A DNA stretch of 64,000 nucleotides from Cymbomonas tetramitiformis (taxonomy: Eukaryota; Chlorophyta; Pyramimonadophyceae; Pyramimonadales; Pyramimonadaceae), in the NCBI GenBank assembly GCA_001247695.2, contig LGRX02035483.1, forward strand, positions 62,001-126,000. Direction: 5' to 3'. A program made the translations under genes and the position numbers. Positions 46,701-55,694 of this stretch are shown here, in pieces (positions within the stretch are counted from its first letter, which is position 1; every line of letters begins with the position of its first letter). The notes below the pieces were generated by a model. It saw only the letters and a program-made list of their open reading frames with translations. It did no database searches and was not told where the DNA came from.

Positions 46701-49398
46701 TTCCGCGGTATCAAGAAAGTGTGGCTGCATGTGGGACTCCTTGGCCAAAATGGCGACATTCAGTCTACTCGGCAAGCCATTCTGGAATGCCTGATCATAA
46801 GGTATCATCGGCGAGGAGGAGCTGCCGCAAGTGGGTAGCAGATAACACCGGCAATCGCCCGTCTGGCAGTCGTTGTTGTTCGAATCGTATACCACAACCG
46901 CGAAGTTTTGTTGCACGTCGTTGCTGAGATAACTTGCGCACGACGAAACACGAAGCGCACTGCCTTCTTCGCCCACCCAAATGGACGCCCACGCGTTCGC
47001 CAACTCCGGGCACACGTAGACCGGCTCCGTCTCATTTGCTACTGATACAGCTCCCCAGCTGATCAATTCGTAGATGTTGGTGATACCCGTTGCTGGATGC
47101 TGGTAGTTTTTGTCGCGCATATTCGCAACCTTCGTCCACTGGCACTCGTCGTATTGACCTGCCACCGTGAGCATGCAGGACGAGCCGAAGGATTGTGTCT
47201 CCTCCCATGTTCTATAATCGTCCTTCCGCAGAATTTGCCTTGTCGCCGGTCGGAAGAGGTGCGCAGGGGCCGAGATGAACGCCTCGTCGGTGATCGTGAT
47301 ACCGTTGTACGTTACAATATTCATTTTGACCTTGAGCGATACGCGATTAAGGTTGACTGTCGAAGTCATGGTGAGGTTGGTGCACGTGTATTCTCCTCCG
47401 ACACATTTGCTGGTTTTGGTGTCAAACGCGCTCCACAAACAAGCTGGATCGGTGGCGCAGGTTTGAATGCAGTAACGCGAATTTTGAGTGGAGAGGACAC
47501 CGTAATCCAAGGTTGGGTCGGAGCAAGATATGGAGATCAGATTGTTCAGCACCGGGTTGTTCGGTTTGCCATTCAGAACGCTGTATACCAGATCTGCCAT
47601 GCCGTCTACGAGAGAAGGGGTCAGAATCACAAGCTCCTCCAAACCTGACATCGCTTGCTGATCGGTAAGCGCAATGACATTTCCCTTGTTCAAGTACAAC
47701 TTGAAGTCGGTCACCACCACCGGGAAGTTGGCATAAAAGATACTTTGCGTATCTCTGTCTCTGTTGATCAGCACGCTAGCAAAGGCGCCGAAGCGTAAAA
47801 TGCTCGATACGTTGAACGTCGCAAACACGACATCCCGGTCGTACAACCAATTGAAGTTACTGGGCGCGCCGGAGGTCGCCAGCCAAGCAAAATGAGCCTT
47901 CACGATCGTCGCCTCCGAGTTGTATTCCGGATGGATCACGTGGATCCGATCGCGATCAAGCCCGTGAGTTCCATCGGCGTACAGGACATCCCGAACGGCG
48001 TCCTCGAAAGCGCTACGATTAGCGGTAGAAATATCGTCTTGAGTCAGGTTGACGAATTTGATAAATACCGTTTTGGAGACCACCGAATCAACGTCCGGAG
48101 GAGGATGCGGTGGAGTAGGTGGAGGAGGCGAAGGCGGAGGCGAGGGAGGAGAAGGAGGAGGCGATGGAGGAGGTGGAGGAGGGGGCGGAGGAGGGCTTGG
48201 TGGAGGAGGGGCGGTGGAGGTGGTGGAGGAGGAGGTGGTGGAGGAGGAGGAGGGGCGGTGGAGGAGGGGGCGGTGGAGGAGGAGGGAAAGGAATGTAAGG
48301 AGGCGGAGGCGGTGGAGACGAGGGAGGAGGCGGTGGCGAAGGAGGAGGCGGAGGCGAAGGAGGAGGCGGAGGCGAAGGAGGAGGCGGAGGCGAAGGAGGA
48401 GGAGGAGGCGAAGGAGGAGGAGGAGGCGAAGGAGGAGGCGGAGGCGAAGGAGGAGGCGGAGGCGAAGGAGGAGGCGGAGGCGAGGGAGGAGGCGGAGACG
48501 GAGACGAGGGTGGAAGCGAGGGCGGAGGCGGAGGAGGATATTGGCACCGACACAGGCACTGAGCGTTGTCACTACAAGCTGCGGGTGACAGGGTGTACGC
48601 GTTGAAAAACACGCTATGACCGTTCTGACCCTCAAGCACTCCACATCCGTAAGGGACATTGGTATTCTCCCCCGCTGCGATGTAGTGGTCGTAGTGAGCT
48701 ATGTACCTGTCGGCAATTTGTTCGCACTGCGTCTCGTTGTCGATATTTAGGTGTCCGTGGTCTACGCAGTTTTGGGTTGTAAACAGATCCGCGCCGATCA
48801 CATCGTCCGTGCTCGAGTCGCAAGTCAGATTCGACAACGTGTACGTCAGAGGAGGCGACATAAAACCTGGAGCTGGCGGGGGTGAAGGCAAAGGAGGCGG
48901 CGAAGGCGAAGGAGGAGGCGGAGGCGAAGGAGGAGTATCCAAAGGAACAGAAGGCAAAGGCGAAGGAGGAGGTGGGGACATAGGATCAGGAGGTGGGGAC
49001 ATAGGAGAAGGCGGAGGGGATATAGGAGGTGGATATACACACGCAGAAGTAGTTACGCGATGACCAATCCCATCGCGGGCCAAACACAAACATTCATTCG
49101 TTGCAGTGCATTGTACATTGCTTGTTTCTGCGGTATTGTAATAGTAGACTTCGGTAACACCATCATACGAACAACCGAGAGGACGTTCATCGGTATAGAC
49201 GCTCTGAAGCTCACCATTAGATCTGAATGATGGGCCGCAATACATGGATGCTATAATATAAAACTCTTCTTCCATTTCTTCCGGTTGTGGATGAACCCCC
49301 TCTGGCATGAGAAAACAAACCAGGAGTATCGAGGCAAACTTCCAGTGATGATTGGTGTGAGAGCGCATCGTCCGAGGGGATTTGAAAGTTCCCGACAT
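40714..49398 (-). CDS. Giant proline-rich surface glycoprotein (~2,820 aa), three exons, frame breaks in the Pro run
   Basis: Exon 1 49398-42603, exon 2 42489-42379, exon 3 42267-40714. Signal peptide at about residues 20-36. Cys module 1 (about 54-104), Pro-rich linker, Cys module 2 (225-285), then a long PPPPPSPPPPP run, a ~1,900-residue ectodomain, Cys module 3 (about 2555-2620), a Ser/Asp-rich stalk, one TM helix (LLAVAIAIVSVFVILLLAGV) and a basic tail. The modules share P-x-GC...YFN...CS...CxC. A PAN/apple-like segment (CIQTCATDPACLWSAF) follows the Pro run. The N-terminal frame and the main frame meet inside the Pro run. Two C4 tracts where neighbours have C5 would explain the two one-base shifts, and the exon lengths then stay in phase. 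Probably a virion spike or adhesin. Confidence 0.75.
42268..42378 (-). other. Predicted in-frame intron in the giant gene (111 nt)
   Basis: GTAAGA donor, CTGTGCGCAG acceptor, phase 0. It has no stop codon, so it would be missed by ORF calling; the retained reading (basic, low quality) contrasts with its flanks. Confidence 0.6.
42490..42602 (-). other. Predicted spliceosomal intron in the giant gene (113 nt)
   Basis: GTACGC donor after ACCGAC, CTGTGCGCAG acceptor, phase 0. It links the 2,000-residue frame to the C-terminal frame carrying the membrane anchor. Confidence 0.75.
48097..48538 (-). repeat. Proline-codon low-complexity tract
   Basis: On the minus strand, runs of CCT/CCA/CCG/CCC with periodic TCG or TCC encode PPPPPSPPPPP arrays. 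Long pure C tracts of 4 and 5 occur near 48195-48275; the reading frame of the giant gene shifts here. Confidence 0.9.
48850..49035 (-). repeat. Second, shorter proline-rich tract
   Basis: Encodes SPPPSPMSPPPDPMSPPPP-type sequence between Cys modules 1 and 2 of the giant protein; the frame is intact here. Confidence 0.85.
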
Positions 49399-49575
49399 TC
49401 GCGTGTACACCGAAGTGCTTGCAACAATACTGTGCAAAGAAGGAGACGCGATAAGCCTGATCTATTTGAAGCCAGGAACAAGGACAAGAAAGTAAGGACA
49501 CTGGGAGGTGTTTAAAACATGATTGTGCACATGCGCGCGTAACCAAGTCTCAGCTCGCAACAGGACCAAAGCCGC

Positions 49576-49584
49576 ATATTTATA
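49576..49584 (-). promoter_or_regulatory. TATA box for the giant surface gene
   Basis: TATAAATAT on the minus strand, about 180 bp upstream of the ATG at 49398; the leader is longer than usual here. Confidence 0.45.
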
Positions 49585-49697
49585 CCAATAGATGTCAGTT
49601 ATACAAAATGGAATAATTGTCCCACAGGTTTCGTTGTGGAGTGCGCACATTCGAGTGTGTGGTTGTCTTTTTTTGCACTACAATAGGTCGTAACATA

Positions 49698-49706
49698 TAT
49701 AAATAC
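49698..49706 (+). promoter_or_regulatory. TATA box for the 49844 glycoprotein gene
   Basis: TATAAATAC within CATATATAAATACCC, about 138 bp upstream of the ATG at 49844. Confidence 0.55.
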
Positions 49707-49843
49707 CCACGACCGTACCGAAATCGGAAGAACATATCTTGCACGTTTATTCACTTCGCAAAAACGCATTCGTTTGTAGCGCGACGCCGATAAATATAGC
49801 GAATCAAAAGAGTGCACCGTGGCGCGGCAGTCACGTCTTAGAA

Positions 49844-52453
49844 ATGATTTGTCGATCATATTTTTACAACATTCGTCAGATTGTGCGCACAGTCGCGTAC
49901 TTCTGCTTGAGCTTGAGCGTGGCCGCGCAATTTGATGATTCGATGCCAAACACGCAATTAGCTTCGCACGACACTCTAGTGTGCGGAGTCCCCAGTGTAA
50001 AATCCACGTCCATTGACAACAACGAGCGGATGCACGTCGAAATCGATATTCCGATGCCGGCTGGTGAAACGTCTGATTCCATTGCTTTTGCCATTCTCTT
50101 CGGTGATCTCAAAACGGCCAACGAAAAACTGGCGGGAACTTGCAAATTGCAGGATCTAGATATCATCTTCGATCCCAGCGGGACTGCCTTTTCCGATATT
50201 TTGAGCGATAAGTGCGGACAAAGCGGAGACGGTTACGACCAGTACGCTAGATACACGGGTAACACAATAACCGACACGCGCAAGACACCCCCCTATAAAA
50301 TTTGCCCGATGATAGCGGACGGCTATATTTGCGTACCCCACAGGCCTGTGCTACGCGATGTGGTATGGCATACTAGTGTGCGTAACGCCACAGATGCGCC
50401 ATCCGTATGCAACCTCGGGATATCCACGTGGAAGGTGAGCTTTGACATTTCCGATTGGACGGCGTCACAGACCATGAGTGACAACGGCATTACGAAACAG
50501 CAAATTGACGACGCTCAGATATTTACTTTTCCGCTTCGTATTTTTGTCACGTCCGTATCCAAGGCGTCCCAGCACGCGGAAACCTATTACTCGCCTTATA
50601 GGTTTCAGCTGCACCAGAGGGCATCGGTCTTCATGAATTTACCGATCATGGAAACGCAGTTATCGGGATTTCGATCCCATTACATTAGAAACTTTCAACA
50701 GACCAGCGGAGACGTGACGTTCGGTGCAATAAGCTCGCTTCAGGACGAAACCGTCAGCTTGGATATCGCAAAATTGACCTTTGAAATGGTCTTCTTCAAA
50801 GAAGCGAACTATGACTCGATTCCGGACATAAGCGTTGACATCGACGACCTCATGGTGAATATCGGCGACCTTACCTCCTCGAGCACGACGTATGAACTTT
50901 ACGACATGGATGATAATTCTCTTCCGTCCGGTGGGCATTGTCTCGATGCCACCGACACGGATGTAAGCATCATTATGGTGCACAGTGCCGCCGAAGTGGT
51001 CGACCGAAGCGAAGTGATGGGAACCAACGACATTCGGTCTTACGACGGTACTTTTTTTAAGCAAGTGTTGAATGTTACGTGCTACCTGCGCGTGCAACGG
51101 GGAACTCTCACTATGTCGGATGACCACACGGTGCCATTGATTTTTGACTACACGCACACCTACACCGATCTTAATTCCACGACCTTGATGACCAATCCGA
51201 TTCGTAAACCGATTGCAATCTTTGAGCACGAACTGATTTTAAGGGAAATGACGATGCTGGAATACGAGACGCCGCTAAAAGGAGCGATGTACAAGATTCC
51301 GCAAGAAAAAATACGAAATGTCGATCGTGACGTATGGACTGTGAATGACGTGCGCGGCTCTATGGTCAAAGCGTTCTCCAACAGAGGAGACGCCCCTAGA
51401 CTTGTTAAGGCTGTTTCGGTAAACACGCCGATCGTGGCAGCGGTTACCTTGGCGAACGAAAATGACCTTCCTAACTATGATATCAGCCTTGTTGCCGGGT
51501 TTTTGACTGCAAATAAGGTCGACGCGCCAAAGTTTGTCGCTTTCGGGGACGGCAACAAAACACAGCAGACCAACAAAACCATCACCGATCCGTGCAATCT
51601 GCACACGTATCACACGGTGCGTGCACGCCCTTGTCCGCTTGCTCTCTTTTCGTGACTTGCGTAGAAGAACGTACGGTTGCGTGAACGGCCCTTTGATTGG
51701 TACGTGCGCTCACAATATTGTCGGTGTAAATGCGGGAGATTTTTGACGGGCGCACGACGGGGTCTGGTGCAGAACGACGCTCTCCTCGGAATGGCCACGT
51801 TGTTTAAGAATGAAAGCGCGGACGCGTACGCTACGAGACTTTCCTCCGATGTTCGCTCGTATCTAGAAAACAGAGACGACAAAAATTATTTCGTTAAAAA
51901 CGACTTTTTCCAAATTAACGACATTTTAAAAACAGAACCGATTACCATGAACCACGAATTGGGAACGTTCGACGGAGCGCAAAACGTTCTCATCTTGCCC
52001 TTTCTGCCCAAGTTTCAAATCGCCAACAACAGACCCATCGACACTTACGAGACTCGAGTGTGCATGATAGTCGAGATTACAAACTACGCGGACAAATCCA
52101 AAACGAGTGCCAGCTCCAGAAAACTCATGCAGGTGACGGTGTCCACGGAAGCCGGTGGCGTTCTGGACCTACAGATCGCTATTTTGGGTCAAGACTACCC
52201 GGTCACTATGTGCGAAACAAACTGTTCGTACGATAACGGTACCGACAGCAACATAATCCTGCAGATGACCAAAAGTACTGCCACCGGCTCACATCACATC
52301 GGCAACCACGACGATAACGATGAGACCTTCACTGACACAAACTGGAAGCTGAGCATCAGTCTTATGGTCCTCGGATGCAGTGCCGTTTTGCTTCTCCTAG
52401 CCCTCGTCGGTGTATACTGGTACCGAGCATCCATGCAGTTTGAAGCAGACTGA
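49844..52453 (+). CDS. Type I membrane glycoprotein (817 aa), two exons
   Basis: Exon 1 49844-51616 (591 residues) and exon 2 51773-52453 (226 residues). The first ATG of the frame is at 49844, giving a signal peptide (hydrophobic core TVAYFCLSLSVAA). The ectodomain is beta-rich with several Asn-x-Thr/Ser sites and paired Cys. Near the C-terminus is one TM helix (LSISLMVLGCSAVLLLLALV) and a short tail (RASMQFEAD). Without splicing, exon 1 would stop at 51655 with no anchor and exon 2 would lack a start. It is divergent from the giant surface gene, and a segment around residue 380 (NDIRSYDGTFFKQVLNVTCY) resembles one in the giant protein. Likely a virion envelope glycoprotein for attachment or fusion. 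Confidence 0.8.
51617..51772 (+). other. Predicted spliceosomal intron in the glycoprotein gene (156 nt)
   Basis: GTGCGT donor (same hexamer as the capsid-gene intron), CTGGTGCAG acceptor, phase 0. Confidence 0.75.
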
Positions 52454-52584
52454 GTTGTGAGGGTTACGTTGATAATCGTAAAAGTAGCCTACGATTCGAC
52501 GCGTCACAAAACCAAGAGCTTTCGCCATTCAAAATCCAAAAACAGCAAGAGTAAAGAGATCCGAATATGGTCGGACGAAACGCA

Positions 52585-52741
52585 CGTACGGCTGCTTCAC
52601 GGAGAATAAGGATCCCCGAAAATAAGAATTTTATAGGATGTTGGGGCCGTGAGATGATACTTAACACTGGTTTATTAACCGAATTTTGAATATATAAACC
52701 GTTCATTTGCCCGATTTGATTACTCCGTTCAGCACCTTATA
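52585..52741. repeat. Dispersed ~150-bp repeat, copy 3
   Basis: ATGTTGGGGCCGTGAGATGA, then TAACACTGGTTTATTAACCG and TTACTCCGTTCAGCACC match copies 1 and 2. It lies in the 778-bp gap 52454-53231, which holds no other supported gene. Confidence 0.8.
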
Positions 52742-53140
52742 TTTGGTGGAATACCCGTAGTCGTGTGAAACCGTCGACATCAATCGCATTTATAAACTCT
52801 AATTTAGCGCTCCTGAACGTACACGCCATCACCGTTACTCGAACACTGGTGTTTTTTATGCATGTAGTGTGACATATTACGCGCATATACTTCGTATCTC
52901 TAACGAGCTTGTAGACAGACCCGTGTGATATTATTTGCAACCTCTTTCAATGATCCCGCGACACGTTCGTATACACTCTCAACGTCTCCGTCTGTAGTAT
53001 CGATAAACTCGACCACGTTTATTTTTCATTTGCAGGCAGTAGAAGGGTAGACTGCGAACAGTGGCTTACGATCACGATCGGAGTCATCGAAACGTGCCTT
53101 TTAAGATTGACCGTCGCACGTTTCGGCACGATCGTATATG

Positions 53141-53149
53141 TATATATAC
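53141..53149 (+). promoter_or_regulatory. TATA box for the 53232 gene
   Basis: TATATATAC, about 83 bp upstream of the ATG at 53232. Confidence 0.6.
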
Positions 53150-53231
53150 AGCGTTCGCGAAGGTTCGTTGCTTGCGATCGCGACCTGTGTCGTTTACGCG
53201 ATTCTACGTCTATCAGACGCGCTTGAAGAGA

Positions 53232-54428
53232 ATGCGTCAACGCTTCGCGATCCCCGTAGTCACGGTGTTGGGTGGAACGGTCGTCCTTTTGAGCTTAGTC
53301 CTGTTTCGCAAAGGGAAATCCGGACGTTTAGCGCGAGCTAAGCGACGATTACTGAGGCTTCGCGATCGATGCTTGACGTCTTATTCCGGCTTGTCAAGCG
53401 GAGAGGCGTGGTTCGCGAACGGATCAGGGCCTCCACTGTGTCTCCGATACCTTCAGAACGAGACGGGCAAAGACAGTGGAAAGACGACACTGCTGTTACT
53501 GCACGGCGCGTACGCCTCCACTGTAGCATTGCTTCCGATCATCGGCGCCGTGCGCGACACGCACCGGGTCTTTGCGCTGGACCTTCCTGGATGGGGCGTA
53601 AGCGACGATCTGAACCTTTGCGAGATGGACGCGGACGGGTGCACCGACGTCGTAATTGCCGCAATTCGCTGGTTCGTCGACGCGGTCGTGCGGAGCGACC
53701 AGCGGAACAAGGCGCAGCCCGTCTCGGTGTATGCGCACTCCCTCGGAGCTTACTACGCAATAGGTTTGGCTCGTAGATATCCCGACGTGGTGTCCGACTT
53801 GATACTGGCCTGCCCGGTCGGACTCTTTTCCACGCTGGGCGATTCTGGTGCTTACTGGGCGTTGTTGTTCGTTACATACGCGCACTGTCGACTCCTGCGT
53901 GTTCTGCGATGGATTGTGATTCCGCTCGTCGAAGCGTGCACAAGAAGTGCTGAAACCCGTTTCCGCGTGCGTCTCGCGTGCTCCCCGTTCGAAGGCGCAA
54001 ACGTGCTAGCCAAGCAAATCCACTTCGAGCCCTGCAACGCTCTGTGGAAGCGTCCGAGTCTGGAGGCGCTCAGCGCCGTCAAGGCGCGTGCGTCACTGAT
54101 ATTTGGCGAGTACGACAGTCTGGTACCGGCACATCAGGCAAGATGTCTGCTTCGCCTTACGAGAGAACAGTTGGACTGTCGCTTGCTGCGCAAGGCGCCA
54201 CACAGTCTACACATCGACCGCTTCGTGTCGGAAATCGTTCGGATCATCGAGGACCGAGAAGGCAGAACAGCTCCCTCAGGTATCGCGATGCTGGCGGAAG
54301 GTGTTCATCGTTCAAAAAACAAACGAGCGCACTTTGTTGGAGCGTCTTTCGATAGGCGCGATTCTTTGGCTCGAATTGTTCGCGTTTACGAAACCGTGCT
54401 CGATGCGCCTCTTGATTTTAGCTTATAA
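53232..54428 (+). CDS. Membrane-anchored alpha/beta hydrolase
   Basis: 398 residues from the first ATG at 53232. Residues 6-25 (AIPVVTVLGGTVVLLSLVLF) form an N-terminal membrane anchor, followed by a basic stretch. The catalytic core is that of alpha/beta hydrolases: LLLHGAYAST (oxyanion region, 88-97), LDLPGWGVSD, nucleophile YAHSLGAYYA (S170), acid FGEYDSLVP (D295) and base APHSLH (H324). Its closest general look is the lipase/esterase-like ABHD group, so a membrane lipid is a plausible substrate. The last ~60 residues beyond the core are basic and of unclear origin. It lies two genes before the heliorhodopsin. Confidence 0.8.
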   Translation: MRQRFAIPVVTVLGGTVVLLSLVLFRKGKSGRLARAKRRLLRLRDRCLTSYSGLSSGEAWFANGSGPPLCLRYLQNETGKDSGKTTLLLLHGAYASTVALLPIIGAVRDTHRVFALDLPGWGVSDDLNLCEMDADGCTDVVIAAIRWFVDAVVRSDQRNKAQPVSVYAHSLGAYYAIGLARRYPDVVSDLILACPVGLFSTLGDSGAYWALLFVTYAHCRLLRVLRWIVIPLVEACTRSAETRFRVRLACSPFEGANVLAKQIHFEPCNALWKRPSLEALSAVKARASLIFGEYDSLVPAHQARCLLRLTREQLDCRLLRKAPHSLHIDRFVSEIVRIIEDREGRTAPSGIAMLAEGVHRSKNKRAHFVGASFDRRDSLARIVRVYETVLDAPLDFSL

Positions 54429-54574
54429 GGATCGTAAATTTGTCTCGGATATTAGCTACAAGTATACGCATAGCTGCACACTTCCATACGGATAAGCAAG
54501 CCGCGTGCACTCCTTTCCTCGAATTGACCCCATTTTATAATGAGTTAGTAGCGATACGGTACACGCAAAACTGT

Positions 54575-55154
54575 CTACCTGTGGTGGTCTAGCCACGCGC
54601 CGTTCTGCAGCATAACAGCCGTGGAGGGCGCCTGAATGATGGGCAGGGAGAGGGACTGCGTCCTCGTACACTTTTTGCAATGCTGCAATAAGCAGAGCAC
54701 ACACACGGCGCAGGCGGTGGTGACGCACATCAGTAAGCTGTAGCTTTGTAACGTCGTCGCAACGATGTGCGCGATTCGCCATACTTGCGACTCGGCTTCG
54801 GACCAAACGTCTTGCAGCGTGTATAGAATAGCTCGTGCCAGTACCTGCAGCAACGATGCGCGTACGTTATCCGATTATATCCGAAGGCGCGATAGGAGAC
54901 GGCGTGGAAACAACACCGACCTTGTCGTTGAGGGACTCTTGATGTATGAGAGAGCAATCCACGAAATCGTCGATGTATCGAATCAGCTGGCCGTTGTCGT
55001 TGATGCACACCGCCAACAGGAGTCTGCGCGCCTCCTCGTTTCGTTGGATCAGAAAATGCGCGTGCTTCTTGTACTGCTCCCACGAGTACAACGCGAGCAT
55101 GGACAAAGGGATCGTGCAGAAAGACACGATGCAGACCTCTGCTCGATTTCGCAT
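54575..55154 (-). CDS. Two-helix membrane protein, two exons
   Basis: Exon 1 55154-54921 (78 residues, ATG at 55154) and exon 2 54844-54575 (89 residues), 167 in all. The first TM helix lies near the N-terminus (AEVCIVSFCTIPLSMLALYS), the second in exon 2 (LLMCVTTACAVCVLCLL), with a ~80-residue polar loop between. A hairpin topology with both ends on the same side is expected. Exon frames are otherwise separate ORFs, and exon 2 alone has no ATG. No family is recognised. It is divergent from the heliorhodopsin gene; a functional link is speculative. Confidence 0.6.
54845..54920 (-). other. Predicted spliceosomal intron (76 nt)
   Basis: GTCGGT donor after GACAAG (a less typical donor), GTTGCTGCAG acceptor, phase 0. 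Confidence 0.55.
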
Positions 55155-55274
55155 GCCGAAGAGCTGCCAAGCGACTCCAACGTACAAATTCAACTTTATA
55201 TTTCGTTTCGCGCAACGCGTGGTCCGCAATGTGTCTAGGTTCCGACGCTTGGATCGCTTTAAAGGTTGACTTTT

Positions 55275-55395
55275 GGTATGTGTGTGGGGATTCCGTGAAA
55301 GCAATCTCCTCACTCTTTACATCGATTATAAAATCGTTGTTATGGGTTGACAATGTAGCCTGTAAATCTTTTCTGCCAAAACAGAGTTATGATTT
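55275..55395 (+). repeat. Copy of the ~100-bp intergenic element (forward)
   Basis: GTGTGTGGGGATTCCGTGAA, CTCTTTACATCGATTATAAA, GTTATGGGTTGACAATGTAG and TTCTGCCAAAAC follow each other as in the copies at 59325 and 62716. It sits between the two divergent membrane-protein genes. Confidence 0.65.
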
Positions 55396-55580
55396 CTGAC
55401 TCCCTGTGACAACTATCAATTTTCTCATTTTAAGGTTTCGTGAAATGCGACTGGGTCGTGAGTCGTTTGCCGCATGTCGTACAGCTCTTCCTGTCCACCA
55501 CGATTCACGGTGTTTTCCGCGTGTCCAAGATATTGTGCGATAGACTCTCGCGTCCGTATTCGTACTTTACGCACGGTTTC

Positions 55581-55602
55581 GTATATATATATATATATAT
55601 AG
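55581..55602 (+). promoter_or_regulatory. Extended TATA run upstream of heliorhodopsin
   Basis: About 20 bp of alternating TA, 93-114 bp upstream of the ATG at 55695. Confidence 0.55.
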
Positions 55603-55694
55603 GTACCAAGACGAGCGGGTACCCCGAACATCGTCACTCTTACCTTTTGACGCGTCTTTCGACCGTCGATGTGCTCAAGCGCACGAGTCAAAGA

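Noticed and set aside
47892..48605. Plus-strand Glu/Ala- and Gly/Arg-rich ORFs opposite the proline tract
   Set aside because: Low-complexity shadow of the PPPPPSPP array on the minus strand.
42435..48659. A 2,074-residue ORF taken as a complete protein starting at 48659
   Set aside because: Its first ~130 residues are Leu/Arg-rich nonsense from reading the proline tract in the wrong frame; the true N-terminus with signal peptide is in another frame up to 49398, and its 3' end reads into an intron.
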